From Jaenimonas drosophilae (Eukaryota; Euglenozoa; Kinetoplastea; Trypanosomatida; Trypanosomatidae), in assembly GCA_030849065.1 (NCBI GenBank), contig JASAON010001580.1, positions 1-64,000 on the forward strand: 64,000 nucleotides of DNA, given 5' to 3'. A program made the position numbers and the translations under genes. The notes under the pieces were generated by a model. That model searched no databases and was not told the DNA's origin. It saw nothing but the letters and a program-made list of their open reading frames with translations. Below, in pieces: positions 46,501 through 55,079 of the stretch (its first letter is position 1; every line of letters begins with the position of its first letter).

Positions 46501-49220
46501 GGCGGCATACGATGCCACACCACTGGACAGCAACTTCTGCACAACTGCCCACCTCCCCAGGACGTGCCTGGGAGGTGTTAGAGGTGTCTCGGCAGTCTTT
46601 GGCGCAGCTCTACGGCACCACACCGACATGGAGAGTGAAGATATTGATTAACGGGTGTAAGCGGTCACTGGCCGCACATCGCCCCCATCAAGCCTATCGA
46701 TGGCTGAGGGACTACAGCCAGTCTGTTGAGGCGCAACGCCATCAATGGCAAGCCGCCCAATCGAAGGAGTCGGGCTCAGGAAACAGTCCATCCACGTTTC
46801 CTGTGGAAGGCCTCAGCGATGAGGTTCGAAGCGAACTGACGATTCTCCATGCGCAAGCACTCTTCGGAATGGGTCGCACGATGGAGGCCATCGAAGCCCT
46901 CAGACCATCGGAACTTACCGCCGCTGACCAGCCTTCCCCTTCCTGGTGGGCCGTCTCCACCCCCCTCCTGCACATGCCTAGCAACGCCCACCACAACCCA
47001 GAGGCAATTCATCAGCTCCTGCAGTGGCATCAAGAACTACAGCTAGTTCCCCTCTCCCAACTGGTGCGTGATCCGTTTCTCTCACCAGCAAGTGCTCGGA
47101 ATCCAGCTGGGGCATGCTGCTTCCGATTGGCTCTCCTCTGCCACACGCTGGCAACTGATATCGCCACGCGACTACGGACGACGGAGTACCAGCGCCTGAT
47201 CCACAGTGTACGTGCTTCACGAGAAGCACTTGAAACCGTCCAGACTACTTTGGCACGATGCAAAGCGGCCACTGACGCGCTTGTGCTGGATCAGAATCAA
47301 GAGCGTCTGTTGAAAGGGCGTGAACGTGAGCTTGCCAGAGACATTGATAGGGAAGAGGAGGAGCTCCAGCGCATGGCTGCCAACTACAATTTGTACCGTC
47401 GCAGCGCACTGCACAACTACGGTCGTTTCCTCCAGCAAGACGGTGATACCATGCGAGAGGAGGGTTCTGTTCATGCCGTATTCGGTTTTGTGGAGCTGTG
47501 GCTGCAGGATGAGGAGTTGGAGTTACTCAAGGAGAAAAAGCCGGCTCATCGTGCCAAGGCCAACGAACGCAAGTCATCATGGGAGTGCACGCAAGATGTA
47601 TTGGCAAAGACCTTGGGTGGTATTCCGACCGCCAAGGTTCTCCCTGTTTTTGCTCAATTGGCAGCTCGTCTGGGGACGAGCTCGGAGATCTCTGTCGAGA
47701 CCCAGCAGCAGCTGCATGCGCTGGTGTTGCGTGTGGCATGCGACCATCCCCTCGAGACGGTTTGGCACCTACTCGCATTGGCCCATGGCCAACAGTTTGA
47801 TGGAGAGGCAGAAACCAACCGCATGCATGCCGTGGACATCAGCAAGGTTCACAGCGCTCAGTCTATCATCACGGCACAAAAGCAGAGCATGAGGCGAGAT
47901 AGCAGCAATCCCCACAACCTGTCAGGGGTCTTTGCGGCAGAGCAACTCAGCGCAGCTTACATTGAGTTAGCATTCTACAAGGCACCATCCGCGCACGCCG
48001 AGCACCGTATCCCTGCAGATTGCCAACTTCTGCAGCTCTGCCGTGCAGGTGTGGGTTTGGGCATTCCCCCGCCCACAGTACGAGCGGCTGGACGTATGGT
48101 TGGGCATCGCACGGGTTCCTCTCCTCCCACCATTCTCGAATATGCCCTAACCTTCTCCACTCCTGGAGGCATCAACGTTCCCAAGGTGCTCACTTGCACT
48201 GTGAGTGACGGTCATGTGGTGAAGCAACTGCTGAAGTCCCGGGACGATCTTCGTCAAGATGCGATGATTGAGCAAGTGTTTGATTTGGCTAACGAGCTCT
48301 TCCTGCGCTCCACAACAACGGCAGCGCAGTATCTGTACACGTACAAGGTTGTTCCTCTGGCTCCACGGGTTGGAATTCTGGAATGGGTCTCCCGCACAAT
48401 TCCTTTTGGGGAGTACTTGACGGGAGCCTACCAGCCTGCTGAGCAGCGCAGCACCGCCGGAGCACACGAACGCTACTTCCCCTTGGAGCCCTCAACTCAT
48501 GACTGCCGACAGAAGATGAAGACTGCCGCGAAGGACCGAAAAATTGATGCCCTACGCGCCATCTACAGTGAGTTCAGCCCTGCTCTTCACTACTATTTCC
48601 TGGAGCACTACTCAAGCGCCAAGGAGTGGGTGGAGCGTCGGCGTACATATGAACGAAGCGCAGCAACCTCCAGTATGGTTGGCTTCGTGGTTGGCCTCGG
48701 TGACCGTCACGCCAGCAACATCCTCCTACATCTTGACACAGCCGACATGGTGCACATTGATTTGGGTATCGCATTCGATCAAAATAGGCTCCTCCACATT
48801 CCAGAACTCGTCCCGTTTCGGTTATCACGCAATGTGGTGGATGGGCTTGGGGTGCTGGGCACCTCAGGGGGGTTCCGCTCTCACTGCGAGGCGGCGTTGG
48901 CGGTTTTGCGCTCAAAGCGAGCCTTCATTCTTACTATTCTGGAGCCCTTCCTCTATGATCCGTTGGCTCGTTGGTCCGTCGTGCCTCTCACCGTGGGGCA
49001 GGATGAGATGCAGCGCACTGAGGGAAAACGCGGAACCCCTGCTGAGGCTCAGCGTACCTTGGCCCGTGTCTCTGCTAAACTAGCTGGTCATGATGGAGTT
49101 GCCAGCAACGGAGCTGGAGAGCAGCTACCCGTGAATGCACATGTGGCAGCGCTCATCCAATCAGCACAAAGCATCGAACACCTCAGTGTCATCTATGAAG
49201 GTTGGACAGCATGGCTGTGA
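37512..49220 (+). CDS. ATM: ATM/Tel1-type PI3K-like protein kinase
   Basis: Encodes 3902 residues, longer than human ATM (3056). A very long helical-repeat (HEAT-like) region and FAT region lead to a C-terminal PIKK kinase domain. LLKSRDDLRQDAM holds the ATP lysine (Lys3575). GLGDRHASN is the catalytic loop (Asp3731, His3733, Asn3736). HIDLGIAFDQ has the metal aspartate (Asp3750). PELVPFRLSRNVVDGLG is the activation and PRD-like segment. The protein ends with a FATC domain, finishing GWTAWL, which matches the ATM ending GWKAWV. The activation-segment wording (PFRL.R..VDG.G, then GGFRSHCE) points to ATM rather than ATR, mTOR or DNA-PKcs. ATM senses DNA double-strand breaks with Mre11-Rad50. 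All catalytic residues are intact and the 11.7-kb frame is uninterrupted, so it is probably functional. Confidence 0.93.
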   Translation: MQRTSHGAVNSESSHQVSGAQTAGLQPIHAQLNTKCEELTLLQAGVSRGTNTKDVAAHILDITRLLESTSEVNGSIPIAHLLGHRVVCNVLHLVLNRIVEPALKHYCSKGAAAAARRGAGNSDDAKARNLRSEVIRPFRLLVDAVHYNLIDEPRTTQRHVGREPPGAQPQPVPTSHTSSGARNGYRKQDAAMGNGHPSGVGAPLSESTSHAPRMAPLTWKQCAPLNIFLSHILEVISSDTLVRVVGAEYASLMEYLLTYDAYSRQLTPKFATDLCVRAIALMERVGYEHTPESELEERLPVDEGVVYANLLAQLFCSPSASSWFRISDLSGHGNERVVAPHARRPVGSMPEAHVVVTRVVRLLLARHAAPSTSLKLEARTLRALRHMMRALHEDHLEASREAPLELVKVLCDLFVQPVARRRESWQLEVLEFVVLQLSLSLSQLLGDSVLRDLEELALQRVPSSLSVGRASRVSAVSPRYHALIHDTILPMALHLLCQQPQMKYEYSFVSRRELFFCPCPALDVVFHFGAVVVYAASVLHSQHPPPDEPLASDLVEEEAHGERRKRSRGAEATELAAQRTAATDHRSPAERFTAALMAVSFLHVDTDSVAGDGGADVDPPSPQRPRVDATESVVIPRGEVQDGLLYLLQTLALPCTSLHFTSHQCDALVTDCILPLHDHYGSAMTSLLVSVLCALAPRCSPKIRHRVLSWAIMRHVPSGGSTQVEHGAEPREEVYRLLSVLLQSEILKDGTEAVVDAASASSTSVVTALRHLATSSHFTQVSIMADSITRAQAARVRNAEIRLATSAASPGSLLDAARGGALHLPRPEVGSSSLTSCTSMSPPLLLEMLHTLTSYECHALVRRDEVAIEPSLQLETSAWTGLPFVCASLSYATIFFDNRGNKSSWGLWEKVLHQVENYVVACALHANLNQDMPVSPGAAGSITNAFTAQGRGLTAGFIARQREEIRTLRRTPLTQVPAILTEATAGQWLLLSQPPSTEDNKVGSEAAVFPRHVVSETFLEVLAGSVRQAITVLANRAAMAPKEAMLFVPSATAADASRDGYGRNSSAVDEGALEQLHLCLGVQCVQLLHFLLRLRRRRLWLVPEEVCSRGDSVLTTEAGGGSYNDAEVLQSATDFVKAPADVMRVLSPHGVMHYAVLWICRFLAERLLRGPLMLWLPLLQALHPLMADVGHELLTPSVACAESRQVIMNMVGVLVRRLLPDGIQKLQRSGATPLFFSAESSSRAVKTVCVCADLLRIILATAHKTKVLLSSADPLLESGTVREVLVTTFQAEGLLGETTSFSGGGPATLRADEGEKADARLLSAEDAVNVPTTTPPFLLPAVYAIGRLLWMLHTDYGEQGARLAVLHLTHTLYFRFRYNMMESIFALLEHAARACADYTSTNSGLDFVYEGRLLEWLVDTTAPQDEVHQRGSPHGPALTTSLQCAMLSSIFWTTPLCSPRVAEKLGKYSFTLLSAGTPYEVRRHTASQVHVLFDRFSNRTESVLRELLLRAREGMMSTSESLCSTSLLALSEAARAAPWLESRVIFSSAIESWATREFQLRPQLLQFLNRIATFSVDALHYRNTRLEQDDQRTCVAPYARLCRVHLRSLLFQWLWECGHDVDAFPAECVGYHSVDELLRHHLDIVLPLAMLVCGRSAHSSPGGPGRAASRDDETDAMLLYQPDPLLHRVLRHAAKAVEGSAGWSDDGAPMIPLLAYFPTITAQLSVLAHAGTHNQPSETHRRPRSTTTRTADEELLYGGPPTHQRRPVNTTSVASAELQDAATAALHWMHQLMNYRVERTHICVALHHMAYSAHPGFLHDAVEAHVDRLEKAAGSGVRFVNVLLLTLADRILVHMVELLGDALPFAPTEEVLQRVMQQQLADPAMTAAESLGILTTRPAVAANNGLDCLFLLHDGHMAYTLFQWLYARLVEQPSSDDELSSLYVNGAESACCLSTSLAERRYASRRRQARYLGLLLSMCKTWMSREVLRQPHVLRTIVGVATHLIRICPEHQRTVGDILLHVWGSVSGGVDAASSPLDQHLARQQRIWPNDILLASSLLAQVEESPVLASTWTALCRCDPLLAQRDWQLLSTQYSIHQSIQRETEDDEVVIVEDDAQLETEVNATSMLYTSPSSLATQKHARALLPLLQHLRFMGGSTSARCFDTLARTIDEAHHGLSQMIGRGAALKGRGSGAAYAPQRSPEDPRNSEQRLCVIFHDSCCQAVVDLLRMLLRVRHDGVEDQDPMEARHFASSSLPLQQAGMRLLRSISWCFVESGEVVALETFVRGQLIDVGGDAAMVMDAVEDDRATISSLHPVDLSIGHLFGKLLSRLYASAFDSDSALASQASHALELWLQQDARPALPEDSSATRKSSQSMAAWPVDQSILHLARFCCRLQLVKESATQAATSALDLSSSNATIDGDVIDSGSLMSMVALAVAAMESARWRPFQRFGLPHGPSAPPSSTFSLLDERVWHELSTHHNERGFLTLFVIGAMNSYGIPQRYHIAAIMLPLLEQESPLHWSSRRHHNRSTGGAAETTHWGELWFPIVLLHIFMLPKESDKARDVRSRWSSLLDEHLVQHAREYPLAARLLLHTLETCRRALQANTRLRGLKAFQPSKFVASNAPPAMSSLIGQVPTLTDMKQAYWLSDIGAQHLAEAALQLGEVHLAQCYAELSGESLLGPAAGIPNEQSVAQLFEGAGEAHSVLFPSAPPNSSCASTTSRRFRELAQHHEIRQKLLAFHEQLQSVLRRCLSYSGEPSTFGEQGDGARRDCSSSETSLNNSWAYALVRAEQTSDCQRKLAHGMDMRDAFAEYNEALVGKARLLMSGGMEQTAAEMLVGSSLNGQSLSAEARACLAEASWRCSTWDCPLDDPICDAQVGEAQHMALRVQQMLQPHPTIANAASDTPRWTGATASARSNKVLGSTSEALLSAFLSVQQGLFGQTRLYVSAGEAALLLGLRPTNWLQAVCWAETLHEVGQCSEALQEGRARSQLPSWRWRHTMPHHWTATSAQLPTSPGRAWEVLEVSRQSLAQLYGTTPTWRVKILINGCKRSLAAHRPHQAYRWLRDYSQSVEAQRHQWQAAQSKESGSGNSPSTFPVEGLSDEVRSELTILHAQALFGMGRTMEAIEALRPSELTAADQPSPSWWAVSTPLLHMPSNAHHNPEAIHQLLQWHQELQLVPLSQLVRDPFLSPASARNPAGACCFRLALLCHTLATDIATRLRTTEYQRLIHSVRASREALETVQTTLARCKAATDALVLDQNQERLLKGRERELARDIDREEEELQRMAANYNLYRRSALHNYGRFLQQDGDTMREEGSVHAVFGFVELWLQDEELELLKEKKPAHRAKANERKSSWECTQDVLAKTLGGIPTAKVLPVFAQLAARLGTSSEISVETQQQLHALVLRVACDHPLETVWHLLALAHGQQFDGEAETNRMHAVDISKVHSAQSIITAQKQSMRRDSSNPHNLSGVFAAEQLSAAYIELAFYKAPSAHAEHRIPADCQLLQLCRAGVGLGIPPPTVRAAGRMVGHRTGSSPPTILEYALTFSTPGGINVPKVLTCTVSDGHVVKQLLKSRDDLRQDAMIEQVFDLANELFLRSTTTAAQYLYTYKVVPLAPRVGILEWVSRTIPFGEYLTGAYQPAEQRSTAGAHERYFPLEPSTHDCRQKMKTAAKDRKIDALRAIYSEFSPALHYYFLEHYSSAKEWVERRRTYERSAATSSMVGFVVGLGDRHASNILLHLDTADMVHIDLGIAFDQNRLLHIPELVPFRLSRNVVDGLGVLGTSGGFRSHCEAALAVLRSKRAFILTILEPFLYDPLARWSVVPLTVGQDEMQRTEGKRGTPAEAQRTLARVSAKLAGHDGVASNGAGEQLPVNAHVAALIQSAQSIEHLSVIYEGWTAWL

Positions 49221-49766
49221 GACAACAGTGAAGTACATACTAACAGCGTACACTTGTGCACATCTTCGTGCCGTGCATCACTCGGACTTGTTTCCTTTCA
49301 CTTCCGTCGTTAACCCTTTTCCTTCTCCCCTTTCCAATTTCATTTTTTTTGTCTAGGGGCGACATTTAGTGGTGGCGGAGCCTGATTTCCCGCACGTTCA
49401 CATCTCTCCCTTCATCCCCCACCCCCCACTGTAGCTCAGATCCCGTAATATCTTCTCGCAGTTTCCCCATCACGCACGGTGCAGTCTCTGCGCCATCATT
49501 CAGTGACTGCGAGTGACTTCGGTGGCGCGTGGTACCACAGCCACGTGGTACATGTAGGCACGAAGTTTCATTAGTCCCCCTCTCTCTCTCATTCCTCCAA
49601 CCACACGTGGGAGCCCTACGTTGACGGAGAAGTAACATTTCATAACAAAAGAAAACACCCCTAACTGCTCGAAACGCACTTGAATCAACCATTAAGCCCA
49701 TCAATCAACACCACAACCACTCCTCACAAAGACGCCAGACACACGCACGCACGCCCAACTCGCCGA
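49221..49766. other. Intergenic region, no gene seen
   Basis: A T/C-rich tract at about 49310-49353 (ccttttccttctcccctttcc and a T-run) ends near tctag, a possible acceptor for the exportin gene. The frame of exportin-T is open from 49680 but its first ATG is at 49767. Confidence 0.55.
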
Positions 49767-52700
49767 ATGTCAACCGATCAGTTTACTGCAGCATTGGAGC
49801 TGACTCACAACTTCAACCCCAACGCCACCCCATGTCATCGTCGCGAGGCAGAGCAGTATCTTATGAGTCTCCGGAGCTCACCAGACGGCCTTGCCCTGAG
49901 CCTTCACATATTGGCTGAGGAACCTGTCAATGAGATCCGGTGCTTTTGGGCCCTCAATACAATCAACGACCACCTCCCCAACCTGACCTCTGCAGAAGGA
50001 CTTGCGCTGTCGGTGATGGGGGCCCAAAACGGTAGCGTTGATACCGTAGCGTCCATCTACCACACCCTTCTCACGTTCCTCCACGCTTACCTCTTCTCAG
50101 CCACCGCCACTCCTGTGGAGTTCTTGCTGAACAAGCACGCGCAGACAGTAGCATTGGGGATGCAGGCCTTTTACCCAACGCAGTGGCAGAGTCTGTTCGA
50201 CGACCTCTTCAATCTACTCGAGCGCGGACGAGCTATGCAGACTGGTGGAGACGCAGCAACTGCATACGTTCTTCGGGTGTTTCAGAGTATTGATGAGTGC
50301 ATCGTGAATGTGCCTGATCGTGGCGCACGAGATAAGCAACAGCGAGCACGAAGTATGGAATTAAAGGATTCTATGCGTGAACGAACTATTCCACGAGTTG
50401 TTGATTTGTGGTACCGAGTCCTCAGTGACTGCTGTGGGCGTGTACCCGAGATCAGCAAGTTGTGTCTGACCGTAGCGCAGTCGTACATCACCTGGATTGA
50501 TGTTAATCTCATGATTACCCCAGAATGGATTCAGCTGCTGTACTTTTTGGTGTCTAACGTGGCCATCCTCCGAACAGCTGCGTATGAATGTCTTTTGTCT
50601 CTGGTTCAGAAGAAGCAGCTGCCAGGAACAAAGTACATCTCCCTCGCAGCCTTGAACGTAGTGGACACGCTCCCGCGCATTGTCCAGGCACAGCTCAGTG
50701 CAGNCAAGCGCAGCGATCGATGTCCTATCTAAACTAGTTGTTGCGGTTGCTGAGCAATTAATGACCCTGGTTGAGGCCTGCTCACAGGCCACATCAGCCA
50801 GTGACGTAGCTATCTATCTTCAGCGCGGCGGCCTCGATGCTACGGGTGCGCTGATTAGTGAAGAGCCATTGCCTGTTTCGGCTGAGATGGCCGCAGAGCT
50901 TCTCCGCTCATTGCACACTGTCGTACGCCAGCTACTCTTTATATGGTGTGAGGCTGACACAACTGAGGTTCTCGAGTCAGTGCTGCCCTTTGTGCAGGCC
51001 TATGTGAAGTCTCCCATGTTGGTTGAAGAGGAGGCGTCCGTCATCCTCACGACTGCCTTCGAACACTCGCGTCTGGACAGGCGGTACACCAGCAGTCTCA
51101 AAGCATCGGGTATGGATATGAGCACTACTGCTTCTCTGACGCACTTTAGCGCGGCAGTTCTCTGGGACGACTTCATTGTTGATCAGCGCAAGCAGCTGTA
51201 CAACCTCATTCGTCTGCTTCATCGGCGAAGCCCCGACTTCGTCCTTCAGCATCTGGAGAAGGTCATTCAGGAGCACCTCCTTTCACCTCGGATAGAGGAG
51301 CTTATCACAACAAGCCAGTCCCTCCCAGAGTTGATGGCCGCCCTCTCCCATTTGGAGGCCTCGCTGCGCTACCTGTACGAGATGGGCGAGTGCGTGAAGC
51401 TTGACAGCTGCCTCCGGGACGCTGAGGATGCCTACGCGCGTCTTGTTGGTGCTGTGCTAATGAACAACACCTCCCTCCATACCGCCATGCTGCGAGGCAC
51501 CGGTGGGGCAACACACGACGCCTGTACAGGCGCGTCCTCCCTAGTAGCCTTGGCATACTTCGAGGTGATGGACCGTTGCTACCTGTTCTTTCAGAACTTC
51601 CCCAACACCATCCCCAACCTTCTGGACCGACTTCTTCTACAGCCCTATGGCGTGATGCACGTTGAGGACAAGGTACGCAGTCGGGTGTGCTGTCTCTTCG
51701 GGCACCTGCTCCAAGTGCTGCGATCTGTCCTGCAGCCCTATGCCAGCGATATGGTCATGGCGCTGCAGTCCATCGCCTCAACCGCAACTCAGCTTCAGCC
51801 GCAGAACCGCCGCGATGTCTATGAGGCGATTGGGGTGTTGCTCCGTATAGCCATCTCAAGCGCTGTAGCCTCTCACTCTCTCACCTCAGCACCAAGTGGT
51901 GCAGGCAATCAGGAAGTGGCCAAGACTAGTAGTATCGCTAATAACGACACGCTGGGTGAGGATGCACAGAGGGTCATCACACAACTAGTGCAGCCTGTGC
52001 TCTCTTCAGCTGTTGACACACTGCAACAGTTGGAAGGTGGCGCAGCTCTCAATCCCTCTGATGCGGAGCGCGTGGCTGAGGTCGTCTCATACCTGAGCGC
52101 ATTGGTGAGGGGAATGGGCGAGGTAGCTGACTTTAGTGGCTCCAGCGATGACTGCTCACGTGGTCGTGGGTGGCCTCCGGTCTGCGAAGGGCTTTCACAG
52201 CTGCTTGAATCCACCAGTGCTGCGGTACTCCGGGCAGTCTCAGCATGGTCTTTTAGTGCTGCGGTACGCGAGGCATCGGGCAACTACTTTCAGCAAGCTC
52301 TGAATGCGCTTCCCCTCTCCCGTTTAGCCTCCTTCCTGGAGCCTTATGTGTGCGGGATGCTGCAGCGAATTGAAGTTGTTCCTGAGCTCAGCCGCCTGAT
52401 TCGCCTCCTGACCCAAGTCGTGAACAAGGATGGGGTGGAGAGTCTTCGAATGGTAGCCCAACTTCTTCCACCTGTGTGGGAGAAAGTGGAGCAGGTGGGT
52501 GATCTTGCCGGCAGCTCCGCCTCCTCACCCGTGGTACAGATGGGCGTTGTGAGCGAGAGCGCCAAGGAGAAGATGGAGGTCTACCGACAGATCTTCACTC
52601 TTGTCTTTAGCATATCTACATGGGGGTGCGCGGAGTCGATGCTCATGATGCCACCTGATATGGTTCAAGCCTTCCTCGTCCAGGCACACCACGCCATTGC

Positions 52701-53214
52701 TCATCTCCCATGCGAAGTGGAGCTTCCCAAGTCAGCCATGCAGTGTGTCGTGAAGCTCTACGCTGCTCTCACTACGGCCAATAGGCAGCGCACAGGCAGG
52801 GCACTGGACAGCACGGCGGCCAACTCACTCAGCGTAAATGAGTCAAAGTTACCCCTCGCGGAGGTAACCGCGGAGATGCTTCACCACTACACGCAGATCA
52901 CAACAACAATTGTAAACGCGTTGCTGCCCGCAGCGCTGCAACGTATTCTCACCGCCGACTTTGACCTCAAGGATGCTCGGAACTATTTGCTTGTTGGAGA
53001 AATCTGCCAGTTGTGTCTACTTGCCGCGGCCGAAGGCGCACTGGAGCTCATCTTTCATCAGCTTCAGCCCTCAGTGGGTGAGGCGGAGGCACAGAGCTTC
53101 TGCGTAGCACTCGGCACATTGGTGAGTGCCAACACCGTGAAGCTTCCCACCTCCATGAAGCTGCAATTCAGAAATATGGTTTCCTCGGGCTCCGGTCATC
53201 GCATTGCGCAGTGA
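49767..53214 (+). CDS. XPOT: Exportin-T (tRNA nuclear export receptor), frame broken at an N base
   Basis: A karyopherin-beta that carries mature tRNA out of the nucleus with Ran-GTP. The coding sequence runs in one frame from 49767 and in the +1-shifted frame to 53214. The switch falls at the single ambiguous base N (50704). Omitting that one base joins the frames into about 1148 residues, so this is most likely a sequencing or assembly error rather than a pseudogene. Family-specific matches to exportin-T lie on both sides: LKDSMRERTIPRVVDLWY with YITWIDVNLM and LRTAAYECLLSLVQKK before the break, and VEDKVRSRVCCLFGHLLQ after it. The N-terminus resembles the NPNA segment near the exportin-T start. 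The protein is somewhat longer than human XPOT (962). No membrane or signal sequence is seen. Confidence 0.85.
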
Positions 53215-55079
53215 GGCGATGGGAAAGAGGCCATTCCGTTGATAATCTCTTAGTTCGGCAGCACCACCTGCTCCAACCACCAAGCTGAACAGCCGGAGCG
53301 ACGGGCGGCAAGTCCGCAGGATGTCCTCCCCAACGGCACCACACTATCTCTGGACAGCAATCGCCACTTCGAAAGCCATCACAAGTGGTTGATTGCGCGC
53401 GTCCTCTCGTTCTTCCTCCTCCTCTCTTTTTTTTTCCTGTGCGTGTGACTGTGAATGCTGCATGAATGCATGTGCCCGGACCGTGGCAGCAAGGACGCAA
53501 GCATCGTGCACTCACTCCATTTCTTCATTGCCACCATTTCTATCTCTCATTCTCTCTCTTTCTGTTCTTCACTTGCTCACATAGGGACCCAACACAAGAG
53601 AGAAGAGAAAGATTCAGTTGTATTTATCATCTCTACTATCAAGCATATTGCATACCGGCTTTGTTGTCCGCTTTTTCCTTTTTGACAGCAGCCGTTATTC
53701 AGTTAGCCGTTTTCGGTCAGTCTCTCTCGTTCCATCTCTTAGGTGGCCTGCTCTGCGTAGGTGGAAGTCCACAGAGGTGTCCAACAAGACAATCCCCTCT
53801 TTTTTTTGTTGATTCTACTTTCTTTTTTCAAAGCCGTCGCCCGATCTTTTTTGGTGCTGTAGTTTTTGCTACATCATATTCGGACATTCAAACACCCGAT
53901 AGGGCTGTATAAAGCGGTACATAGTTACTCCCTCTCCCCTGACCCTTCATTCTCCATCACCCTCAGCCCATTGTCTTCGTCGTACTTGTGAGATCCAAGA
54001 AAACACTGCTCAACTGCATATTCACCCGAAACGTTCAAAAGTCACCTTGTTGAGCTGATCTCACAACGTTGTACCCCGTTAGGAGATCACCATTCGTCGC
54101 TTGTTTTTTTGGCTTGGTTTTCCTTTTTTTTCTTCTTGGGGATTTTTTGAACTTTTACTCTCCCCGTTCAGGCCGCTTCATTGCCTTGGAGTCTCTTCGC
54201 TTGGTGGGGAGGATTTAGGCAAAAGACAATTGACTTGCCCAGAAGATTATACAGAGAGAGTCAGCTTGGCCACTTAGCACTTTTTTCGCCACGTTATTCT
54301 TCTACTCTTGACAATTCCCATCACTGTGGAAGTAAGAGTAGAATAGGATTAACACTTTAGAGAGGCACCCGAGTTCCCATCTCAGACTGCGATCATACCT
54401 GATCGTGCAGACCCAAACACAGTAGCTCGCTTGAGATAAGGACGACTAGAGCGCCCAGTCTATTTTTCTTCTTTGCTCTCGTATCCTTTCTTCTTGATTT
54501 TTTTTTCTGCTTTGAGGGCTTCTCCATCTCTACTTGGTGTGTGATACATTTTGTGTTGCTCCAATAATCAAAATACCTCAACACGAAACGTGAGAAATCA
54601 CAGCTGTAGGCAAACACTCAGAGAGAAGAAAGGACAACCCCCGAAGTGTTCAGGATCGAGAACTCCGCGAGAGCTAACCTTTGATCGTGTGCGTGTGCAT
54701 TCGCATCCAGACAACGCATCTTCAAGGATTCTCATTGACTGCATTTCTTAGTGGAAATTCCACTCCGTTGTCTTTTCTTCAAACTGGTGTAGTTCGCTCA
54801 TTGATTTCGTTCCCTAGCGACTTCCTTATTCCACAAGCAAGACAACAATTCTGTGAGCATTGCAAGTTGTTCCTGTTTTTACTCGTTTTCTCTTGCGCCA
54901 CCTCTTTTTTTTTGGCACCGTCGTTTTTGCTACTATAAACTTTTGACCGCACTTTTTGGTTGTCGTCGACGTCACTTTTTCAAGGCCTCTGTGAATCTCA
55001 CTATTGGTGTGTTTACAGTGGTTGACGCCTCACCTTGCTTGGACGAATTCCTGAGCTCAACGCACACGCCAAACAAATA
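53215..55079. other. Long gene-free region (about 1.9 kb) upstream of the CCCH gene
   Basis: Strongly T/C-rich on the + strand (for example 53401-53440, 53520-53580, 54116-54150, 54466-54520, 54860-54945), with many AG dinucleotides following tracts. I see no gene, tRNA or clear repeat. It may contain the exportin-T 3' UTR and a long, pyrimidine-rich 5' UTR of the CCCH gene with several small upstream frames. Long UTRs are common for kinetoplastid RNA-binding protein genes, so this is a plausible regulatory region. Confidence 0.55.

Noticed and set aside
49767..53214. Exportin-T as two separate genes or a pseudogene
   Set aside because: Both halves match successive parts of the same family and the break coincides with the N base; a sequence error is the simpler explanation.
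53466..53912. 148-codon + frame in the gap before the CCCH gene
   Set aside because: Phe/Leu/Ser-rich translation of pyrimidine tracts, with overlapping frames of equal quality; no codon bias.
53903..53915. TATA-like sequence (tgtataaag) in the gap at 53.9 kb
   Set aside because: Kinetoplastid protein genes do not use TATA promoters, and no small RNA gene with Pol III features follows; chance occurrence in AT-rich sequence is likely.
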